The notes under the pieces: generated by a model
The model's input: only the letters and a program-made list of their open reading frames with translations
Told to the model about the DNA's origin: nothing
Databases searched by the model: none
Source of the DNA: Methylobacterium sp. GXS13
GTDB lineage: Bacteria; Pseudomonadota; Alphaproteobacteria; Rhizobiales; Beijerinckiaceae
Reading direction: 5' to 3'
Length of the DNA: 64,000 bases
Assembly: GCF_001455965.1 (NCBI RefSeq)
Contig: NZ_LKKO01000080.1
Location: 88,914-152,913 of the forward strand
Shown here: piece after piece, positions 7,365-17,831 of the stretch
How positions within the stretch are numbered: the stretch's first letter is position 1
Layout of the letters: every line of letters starts with the position of its first letter
Position numbers and translations under genes: made by a program

Positions 7365-8663
7365 TTACTCTTCGTCGCCGGGTTCGAAGGTCTGGGGCAG
7401 CGGCTCGGCGCTGGCCACCGGGGTCGGCGCCCCGATGGTCGATGGCACGTTCACGCCGTCGCGCTTGTAGATGTCGTCGCGGAACTGCACGAGGCCGTCC
7501 GGGGTCGCCCAGGCGGTGATGTAGGTCCAGTAGACCGGCACGGGCTGGGCGATGTTGGCATCGACGCGCTTGCCGCTCTCGATCGCCTGCTCGACCTGCT
7601 CGCGGCCCCAGCCGGGCGTGTCCTTCAGGAGCCAGGTGATGTATTCGCGCACGTTCTGCACGCGCACGCAGCCCGAGGAGATGAAGCGGAAATCGTCGCC
7701 GAACACGCCCTTGGTGTTCGTGTCGTGCATGAACACGCCGTAGGGGTTCGGGATGTTGATGCGCACGATGCCCATCGAGTTGAAGTCGGCACCCGATTCC
7801 TGCCGGTAGGTGTAGCGCGTGCCCTCATCCGAGTTCCAGTTGATCGAGCGCGGCGAGACCTCGCCGGTGCTCGACAGGATGTGGATCTTGTTGTCGGTGA
7901 GGTAGTTCGGATCCTTCTGCATCTTCGGGATCAGGTCCTTCTTCACGATGGAAGCGGGGACCGTCCAGGTCGGGTTGAAGTTAATCTGCGTCGCCTTGGT
8001 GTTCATGATCGGCGACTGGCGGTCGATCTTGCCGACGCCGGCGGCGTGCAGCGTGACGACCTGGCCGTTCTCCACGGTCTCCACCAGGGCGGCCGGGATG
8101 TTCATGATCACGAAGCGCCGGCCGAGATCGCCCGAATAGGAGCGCAGGCGGACGACGTTGGTCTCGAGCTGGTGCAGCCGCACGTCGGCGGGCACGTTCA
8201 TCGCCTGCTGGGTGGCGAGGCTCATCGCGCCGGTCTGGCTGAGGCCGTGACGGGCCTGGAACCGCTTCACGCCGGCCGCGACATAGGAATCGTACACGCC
8301 CGAGCCGCCGGCGGCCGGATCGAGGTCGCCGGTGACGATCAGGCGTTGGCGCACCGCGGCCACCGCCGGGCCCTTGGCGCCGACTCGCAGGCGCTCCGCG
8401 CCGGAGACCGGGCGCCAGCCGCCGCGATTGACGATCTCCCGGTAGCGCTCGACCATCTGCTCGGTCGCCGACACCGTCTGGGGCGACAGGATCGGCACGG
8501 TCTCGCGCTGCACCTGCATGCCGGCCGGCGAGGCGTAATCCTGCGCCCATTCGGCTTGGGCATAGTTGCCCTGGTCCCGGGCCTCGGCGGCGCCCAGGCT
8601 GAGCGTGCCGAGCGCGGCCACGCCCAGGATGGCGGTGAACCGGTTTGTTGCCTTGATGCGCAT
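7365..8663 (-). CDS. L,D-transpeptidase with peptidoglycan-binding domain (YcbB/LdtD-like)
   Basis: 432-residue secreted cross-linking enzyme. There is an N-terminal signal peptide ending near GAAEA/RD and a peptidoglycan-binding-1-like helical domain around 95-150 (LRVGAKGPAVAAVRQRL, GVKRFQARHGLSQTG). A YkuD catalytic domain follows, with the histidine in YGVFMHDTN and the nucleophile in FISSGCVRV (Cys332). Such enzymes form 3-3 meso-DAP bridges in peptidoglycan, a linkage that is abundant in Hyphomicrobiales. The C-terminus is an extra Pro-rich acidic tail (PQTFEPGDEE). Divergent from the copper chaperone gene and followed by a hairpin. Confidence 0.92.
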   Translation of the reverse strand: MRIKATNRFTAILGVAALGTLSLGAAEARDQGNYAQAEWAQDYASPAGMQVQRETVPILSPQTVSATEQMVERYREIVNRGGWRPVSGAERLRVGAKGPAVAAVRQRLIVTGDLDPAAGGSGVYDSYVAAGVKRFQARHGLSQTGAMSLATQQAMNVPADVRLHQLETNVVRLRSYSGDLGRRFVIMNIPAALVETVENGQVVTLHAAGVGKIDRQSPIMNTKATQINFNPTWTVPASIVKKDLIPKMQKDPNYLTDNKIHILSSTGEVSPRSINWNSDEGTRYTYRQESGADFNSMGIVRINIPNPYGVFMHDTNTKGVFGDDFRFISSGCVRVQNVREYITWLLKDTPGWGREQVEQAIESGKRVDANIAQPVPVYWTYITAWATPDGLVQFRDDIYKRDGVNVPSTIGAPTPVASAEPLPQTFEPGDEE

Positions 8664-8951
8664 CAGTCGCTGGCTCTTGTCCGGAGTTCGTCAGATCATG
8701 GCGAGAGCGGGTGTACTCGGTCGCCACGGTGTCGGGATGGGCTTAAGACTCCCTATCGAAGGGGCCGGATTGTGGCATCGGCGTGCGCCAACGCACGTCG
8801 CGACCGGCTGCGGCGCGGCGACACCAGTCACCAGAGGCCCTGTGTGGCAGAGATGCCACCGCCGGGCGATCCAGACCGGGATCCTCCGGCCGGTGCCTCG
8901 CGCCGCCGCGGCGGTCGCGGGCCGCTGACTTCAAGAAAGCAGGACGCAAGC
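8664..8951. promoter_or_regulatory. Divergent intergenic region with short dyads
   Basis: This gap of 288 bases separates the divergent transpeptidase and PCu(A)C genes. It contains the perfect dyad GTGGCA-GAGA-TGCCAC (8844-8859) about 95 bases before the chaperone start, and a small hairpin CGTGCG-CCAA-CGCACG (8782-8797). Either could be an operator or leader structure; no regulator is assigned and no ORF is supported. Confidence 0.3.
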
Positions 8952-9443
8952 ATGCCCATGAAGATGTTGTCCGCGGCCCTCCTCGGCCTCGGCCTGTTCG
9001 CAGGCGCCGCCCAGGCGGATCCGATCAAGGCCGGCGACCTCACGATCGAGACCCCGTGGCTGCGGGCCACCCCGAACGGCGCCAAGGTCGCGGGCGGCTA
9101 CGTGCGGATCGTCAACACCGGCTCGGCCCCGGACACGCTCACCGGCGCCGCGGTGCCGTTCGCGAAATCAGGCGAGATCCACTCCATGTCGATGGAGGGC
9201 GGCGTGATGAAGATGGCCCCGGTCCCGGGCGGCCTGACGATCAAGCCCGGCGAGACCGTAGAGCTGAAGCCCGGCGGCTATCACCTGATGTTCGAGGGTC
9301 TCACCGGTGCCCCGAAGGCCGGCGACACCGTGTCCGGGACGCTGACCTTCCAGCGCGCCGGCGCGGTGCCGGTCACGTTCTCGGTAGCGCCGGTCGGCGC
9401 GAGTGCACCGGGCGGCGGCGCTCAGCATCAGCACCAGCATTAG
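8952..9443 (+). CDS. Periplasmic copper chaperone, PCu(A)C family
   Basis: 163 residues with a signal peptide cleaved after AAQA (about residue 22). The Cu(I) ligand set H(M)X10MX21-22HXM is visible: His77 and Met79 in HSMSM, Met88 in VMKM, and His111/Met113 in YHLMF. The C-terminus carries an extra His-rich tail (HQHQH) that could bind Cu(II). PCu(A)C proteins deliver copper to the CuA site of cytochrome oxidase, often with Sco. No Sco or oxidase gene is adjacent here. The ATG at 8952 follows AAAGCAGGACGCAAGC, with AGGA nine bases upstream. Confidence 0.93.
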   Translation: MPMKMLSAALLGLGLFAGAAQADPIKAGDLTIETPWLRATPNGAKVAGGYVRIVNTGSAPDTLTGAAVPFAKSGEIHSMSMEGGVMKMAPVPGGLTIKPGETVELKPGGYHLMFEGLTGAPKAGDTVSGTLTFQRAGAVPVTFSVAPVGASAPGGGAQHQHQH

Positions 9444-9678
9444 CGTCCGGTCCGGCTCGTAGATCCATCGGTGTCACACGTTGCGCGTGTCTCGTAAGAG
9501 GCCGCGCAACTGAATTTCGCGCGCTCTCACCCCGCTGTTCAGGGGACGCTGGACTTGCACACGGGCATTTCCAGGCCTGACCGCAGGCAGCACGTATTCG
9601 CCGGCGTCCAGATCTCCTTTCGAATGCTTGCGCAGGGCCACGCCTGCCATATCTTTACAATCGGCCGGCTCATTAAGG

Positions 9679-9693
9679 TTAAGAAAGGTCTAA
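9679..9693 (+). promoter_or_regulatory. Candidate CtrA box upstream of rcdA
   Basis: TTAA (9679-9682), seven bases, then CTAA (9690-9693) matches the CtrA full site TTAA-N7-TTAA at seven of eight positions, and another TTAA lies at 9673-9676. It is about 110 bases before the rcdA start, in the only AT-rich stretch of the 360-base gap 9444-9803. RcdA takes part in CtrA degradation, so feedback control would make sense. The site is inferred. Confidence 0.4.
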
Positions 9694-9803
9694 CCCTGAT
9701 GCCGCCGCGGTTCGGCGCTAGGATTGCGACGTCGTCCGAGAGCCATGGCCGGAATGTCCCGGTCCGGGACGGCTAGGCCCGTCGGCGGCACAGGAGAGGC
9801 AGC

Positions 9804-10334
9804 ATGAACGGCTTCGATGTCACGTTCCGGGACGATCGGGACTGGGTCGATTTCGGCAAGACCTACGTCAATTCCGAGGCGTTCAAGACGCTGTTCCGCG
9901 ACGGCATGCTGCTCGTGGAGGAGACGGCGGCCTATCTCGATGGCGAGGGCCGGGACGAGTCACGGCTGGTGTCGCGCGATGCCACGCTGAGCTACGCCGC
10001 CGAGAGCATGCGCCTGACGACGCTGTTGATGCAGATCGCATCCTGGCTCCTGGTGCAGCGCGCGGTCTCCGAAGGCGAGATGACCCCGGCGGAGGCGCTT
10101 CAGGAAAAGCACCGGGTCAAGCTCGGCAGCACCGAGCCACCCAAGCAAGCCGATTTCTCCCTGCTGCCGGTGCGGCTTCAGCAATTGATCCTGCGGGCGC
10201 GGCGCCTGCACGCCCGCATCCTGCATCTGGATTCCCTGATCACCGACGACCGCCCGACGCCGATGCCGGTGGAGAGCCCGGTGGCGGCCCAGCAGGGGCT
10301 GCTCCGCATGGCGTTCCGGTTCCGCGAAGGGTGA
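9804..10334 (+). CDS. rcdA: RcdA/DUF1465 family regulator of CtrA degradation
   Basis: 176-residue helical cytoplasmic protein. The central block (SEAFKTLFRDGMLLVEETAAY, LSYAAESMRLTTRLMQIASW-like) and the later PVRLQQLILRARRLHARI stretch are characteristic of RcdA. In Caulobacter RcdA is an adaptor with CpdR and PopA that helps deliver CtrA to ClpXP at the cell pole. The start has AGGAG eight to nine bases upstream. It is monocistronic, convergent with metQ across a shared hairpin, and has a possible CtrA box upstream. Confidence 0.88.
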   Translation: MNGFDVTFRDDRDWVDFGKTYVNSEAFKTLFRDGMLLVEETAAYLDGEGRDESRLVSRDATLSYAAESMRLTTLLMQIASWLLVQRAVSEGEMTPAEALQEKHRVKLGSTEPPKQADFSLLPVRLQQLILRARRLHARILHLDSLITDDRPTPMPVESPVAAQQGLLRMAFRFREG

Positions 10335-10341
10335 GGGTTGC

Positions 10342-10374
10342 CGCGCGGTCGAAGCCTTCAGGTCCGACCGCGCG
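10342..10374. terminator. Bidirectional terminator-like hairpin between rcdA and metQ
   Basis: Perfect 10-bp arms CGCGCGGTCG (10342-10351) and CGACCGCGCG (10365-10374) with a 13-base loop fill most of the 47-base gap between two convergent genes. There is no T-run. Confidence 0.5.
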
Positions 10375-10381
10375 CGATGCT

Positions 10382-11161
10382 TCAGAAGGCCGGCAATTCC
10401 CCTGGCCGCTTCGCGGTGATGTAGGCCCGGATCGTGTCGTTCTGGTAGGCGTGGACGAGCTTGGGAACCCAGGGAGCGTTCCTGTCCGTCTCCCGCACCG
10501 CGATGAAGTTGTTGTACGGGTTGTTGACCGACGACTCGATCGCGATGGAATCCTGACCCGGCTTCAGCCCGGCGCCGACCGCATAGTTCGTATTGATGAT
10601 GGCGGCGTCGAGGTCGTCGAGGCTGCGCGGCAATTGGGCGGCGTCGATCTCGCGGAACTGCAGCTTCTTCGGGTTGTCGATCACGTCGAGCACGGAGGGC
10701 AGGATGCCGACGCCGTCCTTGAGCGTGATCAGCTTCTGAGCCTGGAGCAGCAGCAGGGCCCGGCCACCGTTGGACGGGTCGTTCGGGATGCCGATTGACG
10801 CGCCGGTCTTCAGATCGCCCACGGCCTTCACCCGCCGGGAATAGAGGCCGATCGGCGAGACGATCGTGTCGCCCACCGCCACGATCTTGTAGCCCTTGGC
10901 CTTGATCTGTTCCTCCAGGAAAGGCTTGTGCTGGAAGGCGTTGGCCTGGAGGTCCCCGGCATCCAGGGCGGCGTTCGGCAGGAGGTAGTCGGAGAAGACC
11001 ACCAGATCGAGGTCGAGCCCGTCCTTGGCGGCGATCGTCTTCACCGTCGCCCAGACATCCTCGGAATCGCTCATGATGCCGACCTTGATCTTCTCGGCCG
11101 CGATGGCCGGAGCCGCGAAGGTCAGCAGGATGGCGAGGGCGGACAACAACCAGCGTTTCAT
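10382..11161 (-). CDS. metQ: MetQ/NlpA family substrate-binding protein
   Basis: 259-residue periplasmic binding protein of the NlpA family, which delivers D/L-methionine (or related ligands) to a MetNI ABC importer. The family signature is seen in KVGIMSDSEDVW, ANAFQHKPFLEEQ and IGIPNDPSNGGRALLLLQ. The N-terminal signal peptide ends LLTFAAPAIAA/EK and lacks the lipobox cysteine found in classical MetQ lipoproteins, so the protein is predicted to be soluble. No MetN or MetI gene lies nearby, which makes it an orphan receptor. Upstream (11162-11540) nothing resembling a known SAM riboswitch was recognised. Confidence 0.85.
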   Translation of the reverse strand: MKRWLLSALAILLTFAAPAIAAEKIKVGIMSDSEDVWATVKTIAAKDGLDLDLVVFSDYLLPNAALDAGDLQANAFQHKPFLEEQIKAKGYKIVAVGDTIVSPIGLYSRRVKAVGDLKTGASIGIPNDPSNGGRALLLLQAQKLITLKDGVGILPSVLDVIDNPKKLQFREIDAAQLPRSLDDLDAAIINTNYAVGAGLKPGQDSIAIESSVNNPYNNFIAVRETDRNAPWVPKLVHAYQNDTIRAYITAKRPGELPAF

Positions 11162-11544
11162 GGAAGACGATCCCGAATACGACGCTCGCAGCGTTCGAGC
11201 GCGTGCGTTGATGGGTTTGGGTTTCGTTGCGTCACGGACAGATGGCGCGCCGTGATCCGGCCGGGACCGACGGCAGCGACCGGATCCACGGGATCGGGCG
11301 TCGCTGAGGGTCGTTGGCCGGGCGGATCATCGACGGCAGGGACCCTACGACGGCGCGGCTTGGCCGGAAAAGTGGCCGGGGAGATCAAGCCTGCCAGCCA
11401 GAAGGGTCTCGACATGCCGACGCGGAAGAAAATGCCCTCCGAACGCGTCGAACGAGAACGGCCTCACTGACAAGCCCGAAACTTTGCGACGCCATTCCCG
11501 CTGGAAAAACCGTCGCCGGCGCTGAACCAAGCCCCCGCGCGCAC
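11162..11544. other. Intergenic stretch without a supported gene
   Basis: About 380 bases lie between the start of metQ and the rpmE terminator, both on the minus strand. Only short open frames with shadow-like composition are present. It should hold the metQ promoter, but no convincing box could be picked. Confidence 0.4.
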
Positions 11545-11579
11545 AAAAAAAACGGGCGGCCCCGCGAGGAGCCGCCCGT
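11545..11579 (-). terminator. Rho-independent terminator of rpmE
   Basis: On the minus strand the 9-bp stem ACGGGCGGC/GCCGCCCGT (11571-11579 and 11552-11560) with a ten-base loop is followed directly by a run of eight T (A-run at 11545-11552 on the plus strand). It begins about 30 bases after the rpmE stop and is the clearest intrinsic terminator in the first half of the window. Confidence 0.9.
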
Positions 11580-11610
11580 CCTGATTCGTACCGGCGTGAG
11601 CCGCCCGGGC

Positions 11611-11859
11611 TCAGCGCTTGCCGAGGTTGCCGAACCGCGAGTTGAAGCGCGAGACGCGGCCACCGCGATCGAGCATCTTCTGCTCGCCGCCGGTCCAGGC
11701 CGGGTGGGTGAGCGGATCGATGTCGAGGTTGAGGGTGTCGCCCTCCTTGCCGTAGGTCGAACGGGTCCGGTACTCGGTGCCGTCCGTCATCACGACCTTG
11801 ATGAAGTGGTAGTCGGGGTGCTCGGTCCCCTTGGCCTTTGCGGCCGCGTCCTTCGCCAT
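11611..11859 (-). CDS. rpmE: 50S ribosomal protein L31, cysteine-free type
   Basis: 82 residues. The core HPDYHFIKVVMTDGTEY, the segment GKEGDTLNLDIDPLTHPAWTGG and the tail GRVSRFNSRFGNL are diagnostic of bacterial L31. It has no cysteines, so it is the zinc-independent form, as is usual in alphaproteobacteria. An N-terminal extension of about a dozen residues rich in Ala and Lys precedes the conserved core. The ATG at 11859 (MAKDAAAKAK) has an AGG-containing site just upstream, and a strong terminator follows. Divergent from the ABC exporter gene. Confidence 0.95.
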   Translation of the reverse strand: MAKDAAAKAKGTEHPDYHFIKVVMTDGTEYRTRSTYGKEGDTLNLDIDPLTHPAWTGGEQKMLDRGGRVSRFNSRFGNLGKR

Positions 11860-12101
11860 GACCTGTCGTTCCTGTTCTGGCACGCCGGCGGGGAGCGCAG
11901 GAGGCGCCGCCCGGCCCGGAATGCGGAAGGTGTCAGCGGTTGCACCGAACCGTGGGTTCGTGGCAACGGCACGTCCAAGCCGACCGTGGTGGCGGCCCGC
12001 GGCCATTGAACACGCGCAATCGGATGAGGGGCGGCGTATATCGCAGCCTCTCTCCGGGAACAAGCGCTATGGACCGGGTGGGAAGAGACGCGTGAGGCGT
12101 G

Positions 12102-13946
<1,845 letters not shown>

Positions 13947-14041
13947 TGTTGGGACTTGGGTGTGTAAGGTTCGGCGACGGAAGGTGTCTATCCGTCGCCC
14001 GGAACCGGGACAGGAGCGACAGCGCGGTGTAAAAACCCGCG

Positions 14042-15070
14042 ATGATGACCCGTCTTGACCTCGCCCGCTTCCCCCGCCTGCCGTTCCTCGCGCAGCCGAC
14101 CCCGATCGAGCCTCTGGACAGGCTGATGCGCCATCTCGGCGCGGCCCTGAACGGCGTGCGGATCTTCGTGAAGCGGGACGACGTCGCCGGGATCGGGCTC
14201 GGCGGCAACAAGCTGCGCAAGCTCGAATACCTGCTCGGCGCCGCCAAGGCCGAGGGCGCCGACACCGCGATCACCGTCGGCGCGATTCAATCGAACCACG
14301 CCCGACTCACCGCTGCGGCCTCCGCGCAGGCGGGCCTGGCCTGCGAACTGTTCCTCACCCGGAGCGTGCCCCGCCAGGACCCGGACTACACGGGGAACGG
14401 CAACCGCCTGCTCGACGACGTGTTCGGCGCCACAGTCCACGAGCTTCCGGGCGAGGCCGACTCGCTGGCGGCTGCGGAGGCCCGGGCGGCAGAGGTGAAG
14501 GCGGAGGGCCGCCGCGCCTACGTCTTCCCCTCCGGCGGATCGAGCCCGACCGGCTGCCTCGGCTACGCCAATGCCGCCTCCGAGATCCTGACCCAAGCGG
14601 AGGCGATGAACGTCACCTTCACGCAGATCGTCACCGCCAATGGCAGCGCCGGCACCCATGCGGGCCTCGTCGTGGGCCTCGCCGCGATGGACATCGATCC
14701 GGTGCTCGCCAAATCCTTTGCCGTGCTCGCCGAGGAGGGCCGCGCCCGCGCCGAGGTGCTGGAGAAGGCCAACGCCACCCTGGCCCTGATCGGCGCGGAG
14801 CGCCGGGTGTCGCTGCAGGACATCAACCTCGATGGGCGCCATCGCGGCCCTGGCTACGGCATCCCTACGGAGGGCATGCTGGAGGCGGTCCGGCTGATGG
14901 CCCGGACAGAGGGGAAGCTGCTCGATCCCGTCTACAGCGGCAAGGCCTTCGCGGGCCTGCTGCATGACGTGCGCGCCGGGCTCTACTCGTCCGGCTCATC
15001 GGTGCTGTTCCTGATGACCGGCGGCACACCGGGGGTGTTCGCCTACAAGGAGACGCTGGCCGGGCGGTAG
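14042..15070 (+). CDS. dcyD: D-cysteine desulfhydrase / ACC deaminase family PLP enzyme
   Basis: 342-residue fold-type II PLP enzyme. The PLP lysine is in GLGGNKLRKLEYLL (Lys57), followed by the SNHARLTAAASAQAG loop, the phosphate-binding ANGSAGTHAG glycine-rich loop and TGGTPGVFAY near the end. This pattern fits D-cysteine desulfhydrase, which converts D-cysteine to pyruvate, sulfide and ammonia. ACC deaminases share the fold and cannot be strictly excluded without active-site comparison. It lies 95 bases after the ABC exporter on the same strand. Two adjacent ATG codons make the exact start ambiguous by one residue. Confidence 0.85.
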   Translation: MMTRLDLARFPRLPFLAQPTPIEPLDRLMRHLGAALNGVRIFVKRDDVAGIGLGGNKLRKLEYLLGAAKAEGADTAITVGAIQSNHARLTAAASAQAGLACELFLTRSVPRQDPDYTGNGNRLLDDVFGATVHELPGEADSLAAAEARAAEVKAEGRRAYVFPSGGSSPTGCLGYANAASEILTQAEAMNVTFTQIVTANGSAGTHAGLVVGLAAMDIDPVLAKSFAVLAEEGRARAEVLEKANATLALIGAERRVSLQDINLDGRHRGPGYGIPTEGMLEAVRLMARTEGKLLDPVYSGKAFAGLLHDVRAGLYSSGSSVLFLMTGGTPGVFAYKETLAGR

Positions 15071-15108
15071 CACGCCCCGGTCGCCGCGAACCGACGACGA
15101 GGCATCCG

Positions 15109-16527
15109 TTACTTACGCTGAAATCGGCTCATATCGAGGCCGATATAGCCCGTGATATCGGTTGTCTTCAAAAGCCAGACTGCCATTACGAGCACCGGTA
15201 GAATTGCCACGGCAAGACTCGTCAGTAGGCCCATGCTCGCAAAAGTCGCGACGAAGGACATGGCGACCACAAGCGCGGGAACGCCGGTCACCTTCAAGTC
15301 GGACAGCTTCATCTCGCTGAACCGCGTTTGCAACAGCAGGTCCATCAGTACGCGTGCGCACCACGCCACCGCCGCTCCGGCGAGGCCGAACAGGGAAATC
15401 AGGGCTAGGAGGAGGCCGACGAACGGCAACAGCTCCAAGGCATGAATCTTCGCGACCGTGTCGGGGCGTCCACTGGCTTGCAAGAGCGTCCAAGGGATGT
15501 AGCCGATGCTGTTGATCCACATCCCGACAAGCAGGATCGATGCGGCCAGATGCGCGTGGGTCGCGAATTCGGCGTTGATCCAGAACGCCAACGCCGGCTG
15601 CGCCAGGATGATGGCGGGCGCGCAAGTCAGCGCCATGAGGCCCGCTATGATCTCAAGGGATTTTTCACTGACACGTCGCGCATTGCTCGTATCGAGCACC
15701 GCCAGTCTGGGAAACACGGCCCGATTCAACGATGCCGGGATGATCAGAACCTTCGAGGCCATGCTGAAGGGAACGGAATAATACGCCGTCGCCTTCGGTC
15801 CGAGCGTCGCGCCGATGATCATCTGATCGAGGCCATTCAGGATCGGCGAAATCATATCCGAGATCGTGATCCATCCGCCATAGCGGAACAAGCCTCTGAT
15901 ATAAGCCGACCGAAAGACCGGCCGCCCAGCCGGATACATCCACTTCACGCAGACCAAGCCGAGCCAGCAGACGTTGAGGGCCCTGGCTATGACGGCCCCC
16001 AGGATGGCCGAGGGGAGATCGTGATCGCCGTAATAGAAGAACAGCAGCGGAAGGGTTTGCAGGACGATCGACCCGACCGACTGCTGCACGTTCAATTCCA
16101 GGAACATCTCCTGGGATTGAAGACACCCGGCGAAGACACCGCCCAACAGGCCGACGGGGAAGAACAGCGCGACCCATGGCAGGGACCGCACGATCTCGCT
16201 CTGCAACTCCAGAGAGTCGGCGAAGTGGGCGGCCGACGCTGACGACACGACGTAGAAACACATCGCCGAGAGCAGCCCCAACCCCAGGTTCAACCCGCAG
16301 GCGGTGTAGAAGACGCTGGTTCTCACAGCCAGCGGCTGATCGTTCAAGGACGACAATCGATAGGCTGTCGCCCGTGACAACCCGAGATCGAATACCCCGA
16401 AATAACCGAAGGCCAGCCAGATCAGCGAGATCAGGCCATATCGCGCCTCACCGACCAGTTTGATGTAGATTGGGACCGTTAGGAAGGCGATGACGATCGG
16501 CGCAATGCTGCCGGCCAGATTGTACAT
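15109..16527 (-). CDS. Polysaccharide flippase (Wzx/RfbX-like)
   Basis: 472 residues with about 12-14 predicted membrane helices and few charged loops, opening MYNLAGSIAPIVIAFLTVPIY as in the MATE/Wzx polysaccharide exporters. Conserved features include LVGEARYGLISLIW in the first loop and GLDQMIIGATLGPKATAYY in the centre. It would move an undecaprenyl-linked glycan across the inner membrane. Paired with a GT2 gene 28 bases upstream on the same strand. The base composition is visibly poorer in GC than neighbouring genes, consistent with acquisition. Convergent with the dcyD-like gene. Confidence 0.85.
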   Translation of the reverse strand: MYNLAGSIAPIVIAFLTVPIYIKLVGEARYGLISLIWLAFGYFGVFDLGLSRATAYRLSSLNDQPLAVRTSVFYTACGLNLGLGLLSAMCFYVVSSASAAHFADSLELQSEIVRSLPWVALFFPVGLLGGVFAGCLQSQEMFLELNVQQSVGSIVLQTLPLLFFYYGDHDLPSAILGAVIARALNVCWLGLVCVKWMYPAGRPVFRSAYIRGLFRYGGWITISDMISPILNGLDQMIIGATLGPKATAYYSVPFSMASKVLIIPASLNRAVFPRLAVLDTSNARRVSEKSLEIIAGLMALTCAPAIILAQPALAFWINAEFATHAHLAASILLVGMWINSIGYIPWTLLQASGRPDTVAKIHALELLPFVGLLLALISLFGLAGAAVAWCARVLMDLLLQTRFSEMKLSDLKVTGVPALVVAMSFVATFASMGLLTSLAVAILPVLVMAVWLLKTTDITGYIGLDMSRFQRK

Positions 16528-16555
16528 TGCATTGTGATGTATTTTTTGCCGGCCA

Positions 16556-17599
16556 TCAATTATTCGCCACCCGTCGCCCCATTCGAAGTACGCCGAACAT
16601 CAAATCTTTCACAAACAAGCGCCAGCTCAGACCGCCTCGGCGATACGCTCGATACCCGCCGTGGCGTAGGAGTTTCAGGCAGCGCGAAAGACGGCTGAGC
16701 GGGCGATCGCGGGTATAAATGTCGATGCGATCCGCCTCGAACTGCGCGATCGCATTCCAGTATGAGGACGCCGCCCTGGCCTGATCGCGCAGTCGCGATG
16801 GGGAATCCGATGCGGCGAGGTCCATCAGGATTTTCGAACGGTGCGCCGCCACGGCATCGCGCCGGAGATTCTTATGGGCGGCCACACCCAAATACTTCGA
16901 AATTTTATGGACCAAATGCGCCTTTAGATCAGGGGTCTCGTTTTTATCATGGCGGCGATAGAGAACCAAAGGCTGCGGATCGACAACGATTCGCCCGAGA
17001 CTGGACGCGAGAAAATAAATCCATAAGTCGTGTGACAGGGATCCGTGCCACTCGAACGTGTGTCCACCACGGTCGTCCGCGTCGAACAGATTGAAGACGT
17101 CGCGTCGGAATACCATCGAGAACCCGTAAAAGACGCCCCACGGTGGGAGCGTCAGCGGGCCCAGAACGGACCTCGTCCGAACGCCTTGCGTGAATCGTCC
17201 CGCTGCCGCGCCCGTTGCGTCGACGATTGTTGCGCCATGCACATAGAGGTCGGCGTCGAACGCCTCGATCGTTCTCAACGACACTTCGAGTTTGTTGGGA
17301 AGCCAGATATCGTCCTGATCGCAAAACGACAGATACGCGCCTGTGGCCTGTTTCGTCGCGCTCAGGAAATTGCCGCCGTACCCGAGGCGCGTCTCGTTCT
17401 CGATAATCTTGACCGGGAACGGAGCCGTTTTCGCAAAGCCTTTGACGATCTCAATCGTGTCGTCGGTCGACGTGTCATCGGAGACGATCAACTCGGCGGG
17501 GAGATGCGTTTGCCTGGCGATGCTGTCGAGTTGCTCAGAGATAAATCGCCCACCGTTGAAGGTGGCCATAACCACCGAAACGCTGAATTTGGTGTCCAT
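16556..17599 (-). CDS. Family 2 glycosyltransferase
   Basis: 347 residues from MDTKFSVSVVMATFNGG, the usual GT-A opening. Nucleotide-sugar motifs are SDDTSTDDTIEIV and the DXD-containing FCDQDDIWLPNKLE (about residues 95-110), typical of rhamnosyltransferase-like GT2 enzymes. A later HDLWIYFLAS segment and a basic C-terminus follow. An in-frame ATG at 17629 would add ten residues, and neither start has a strong ribosome site. It lies directly upstream of the flippase and shares its lower GC, so the two form an orphan surface-glycan module. Confidence 0.88.
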   Translation of the reverse strand: MDTKFSVSVVMATFNGGRFISEQLDSIARQTHLPAELIVSDDTSTDDTIEIVKGFAKTAPFPVKIIENETRLGYGGNFLSATKQATGAYLSFCDQDDIWLPNKLEVSLRTIEAFDADLYVHGATIVDATGAAAGRFTQGVRTRSVLGPLTLPPWGVFYGFSMVFRRDVFNLFDADDRGGHTFEWHGSLSHDLWIYFLASSLGRIVVDPQPLVLYRRHDKNETPDLKAHLVHKISKYLGVAAHKNLRRDAVAAHRSKILMDLAASDSPSRLRDQARAASSYWNAIAQFEADRIDIYTRDRPLSRLSRCLKLLRHGGYRAYRRGGLSWRLFVKDLMFGVLRMGRRVANN

Positions 17600-17831
17600 C
17601 GACAAATACAGGCGACCTTTTAGATACAAAGTGACCAGTTATCATTACTAAATGTCTATCAAACATGGAAGCTCAGGAGTCAATACGATCCTTGATCGGC
17701 TCCCGGCGACGTCCCATACGGCGCGCTTCGGTAGCGGCAGGTCGGGCCGGGAAATCGAATTCAGCGAACCCGTCGACCAGACTGCCGAATCGCGACCTTC
17801 TGCGCAGCCCGGGGGTTCGGACGGCCAGCCG

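Noticed and set aside
9555..9776. 73-codon open frame upstream of rcdA
   Set aside because: It has no ribosome site, its translation has no family resemblance, and it runs across the AT-rich promoter segment with the candidate CtrA box.
11162..11400. SAM riboswitch upstream of metQ
   Set aside because: No SAM-II or other known SAM-aptamer core could be recognised in the leader on the minus strand.
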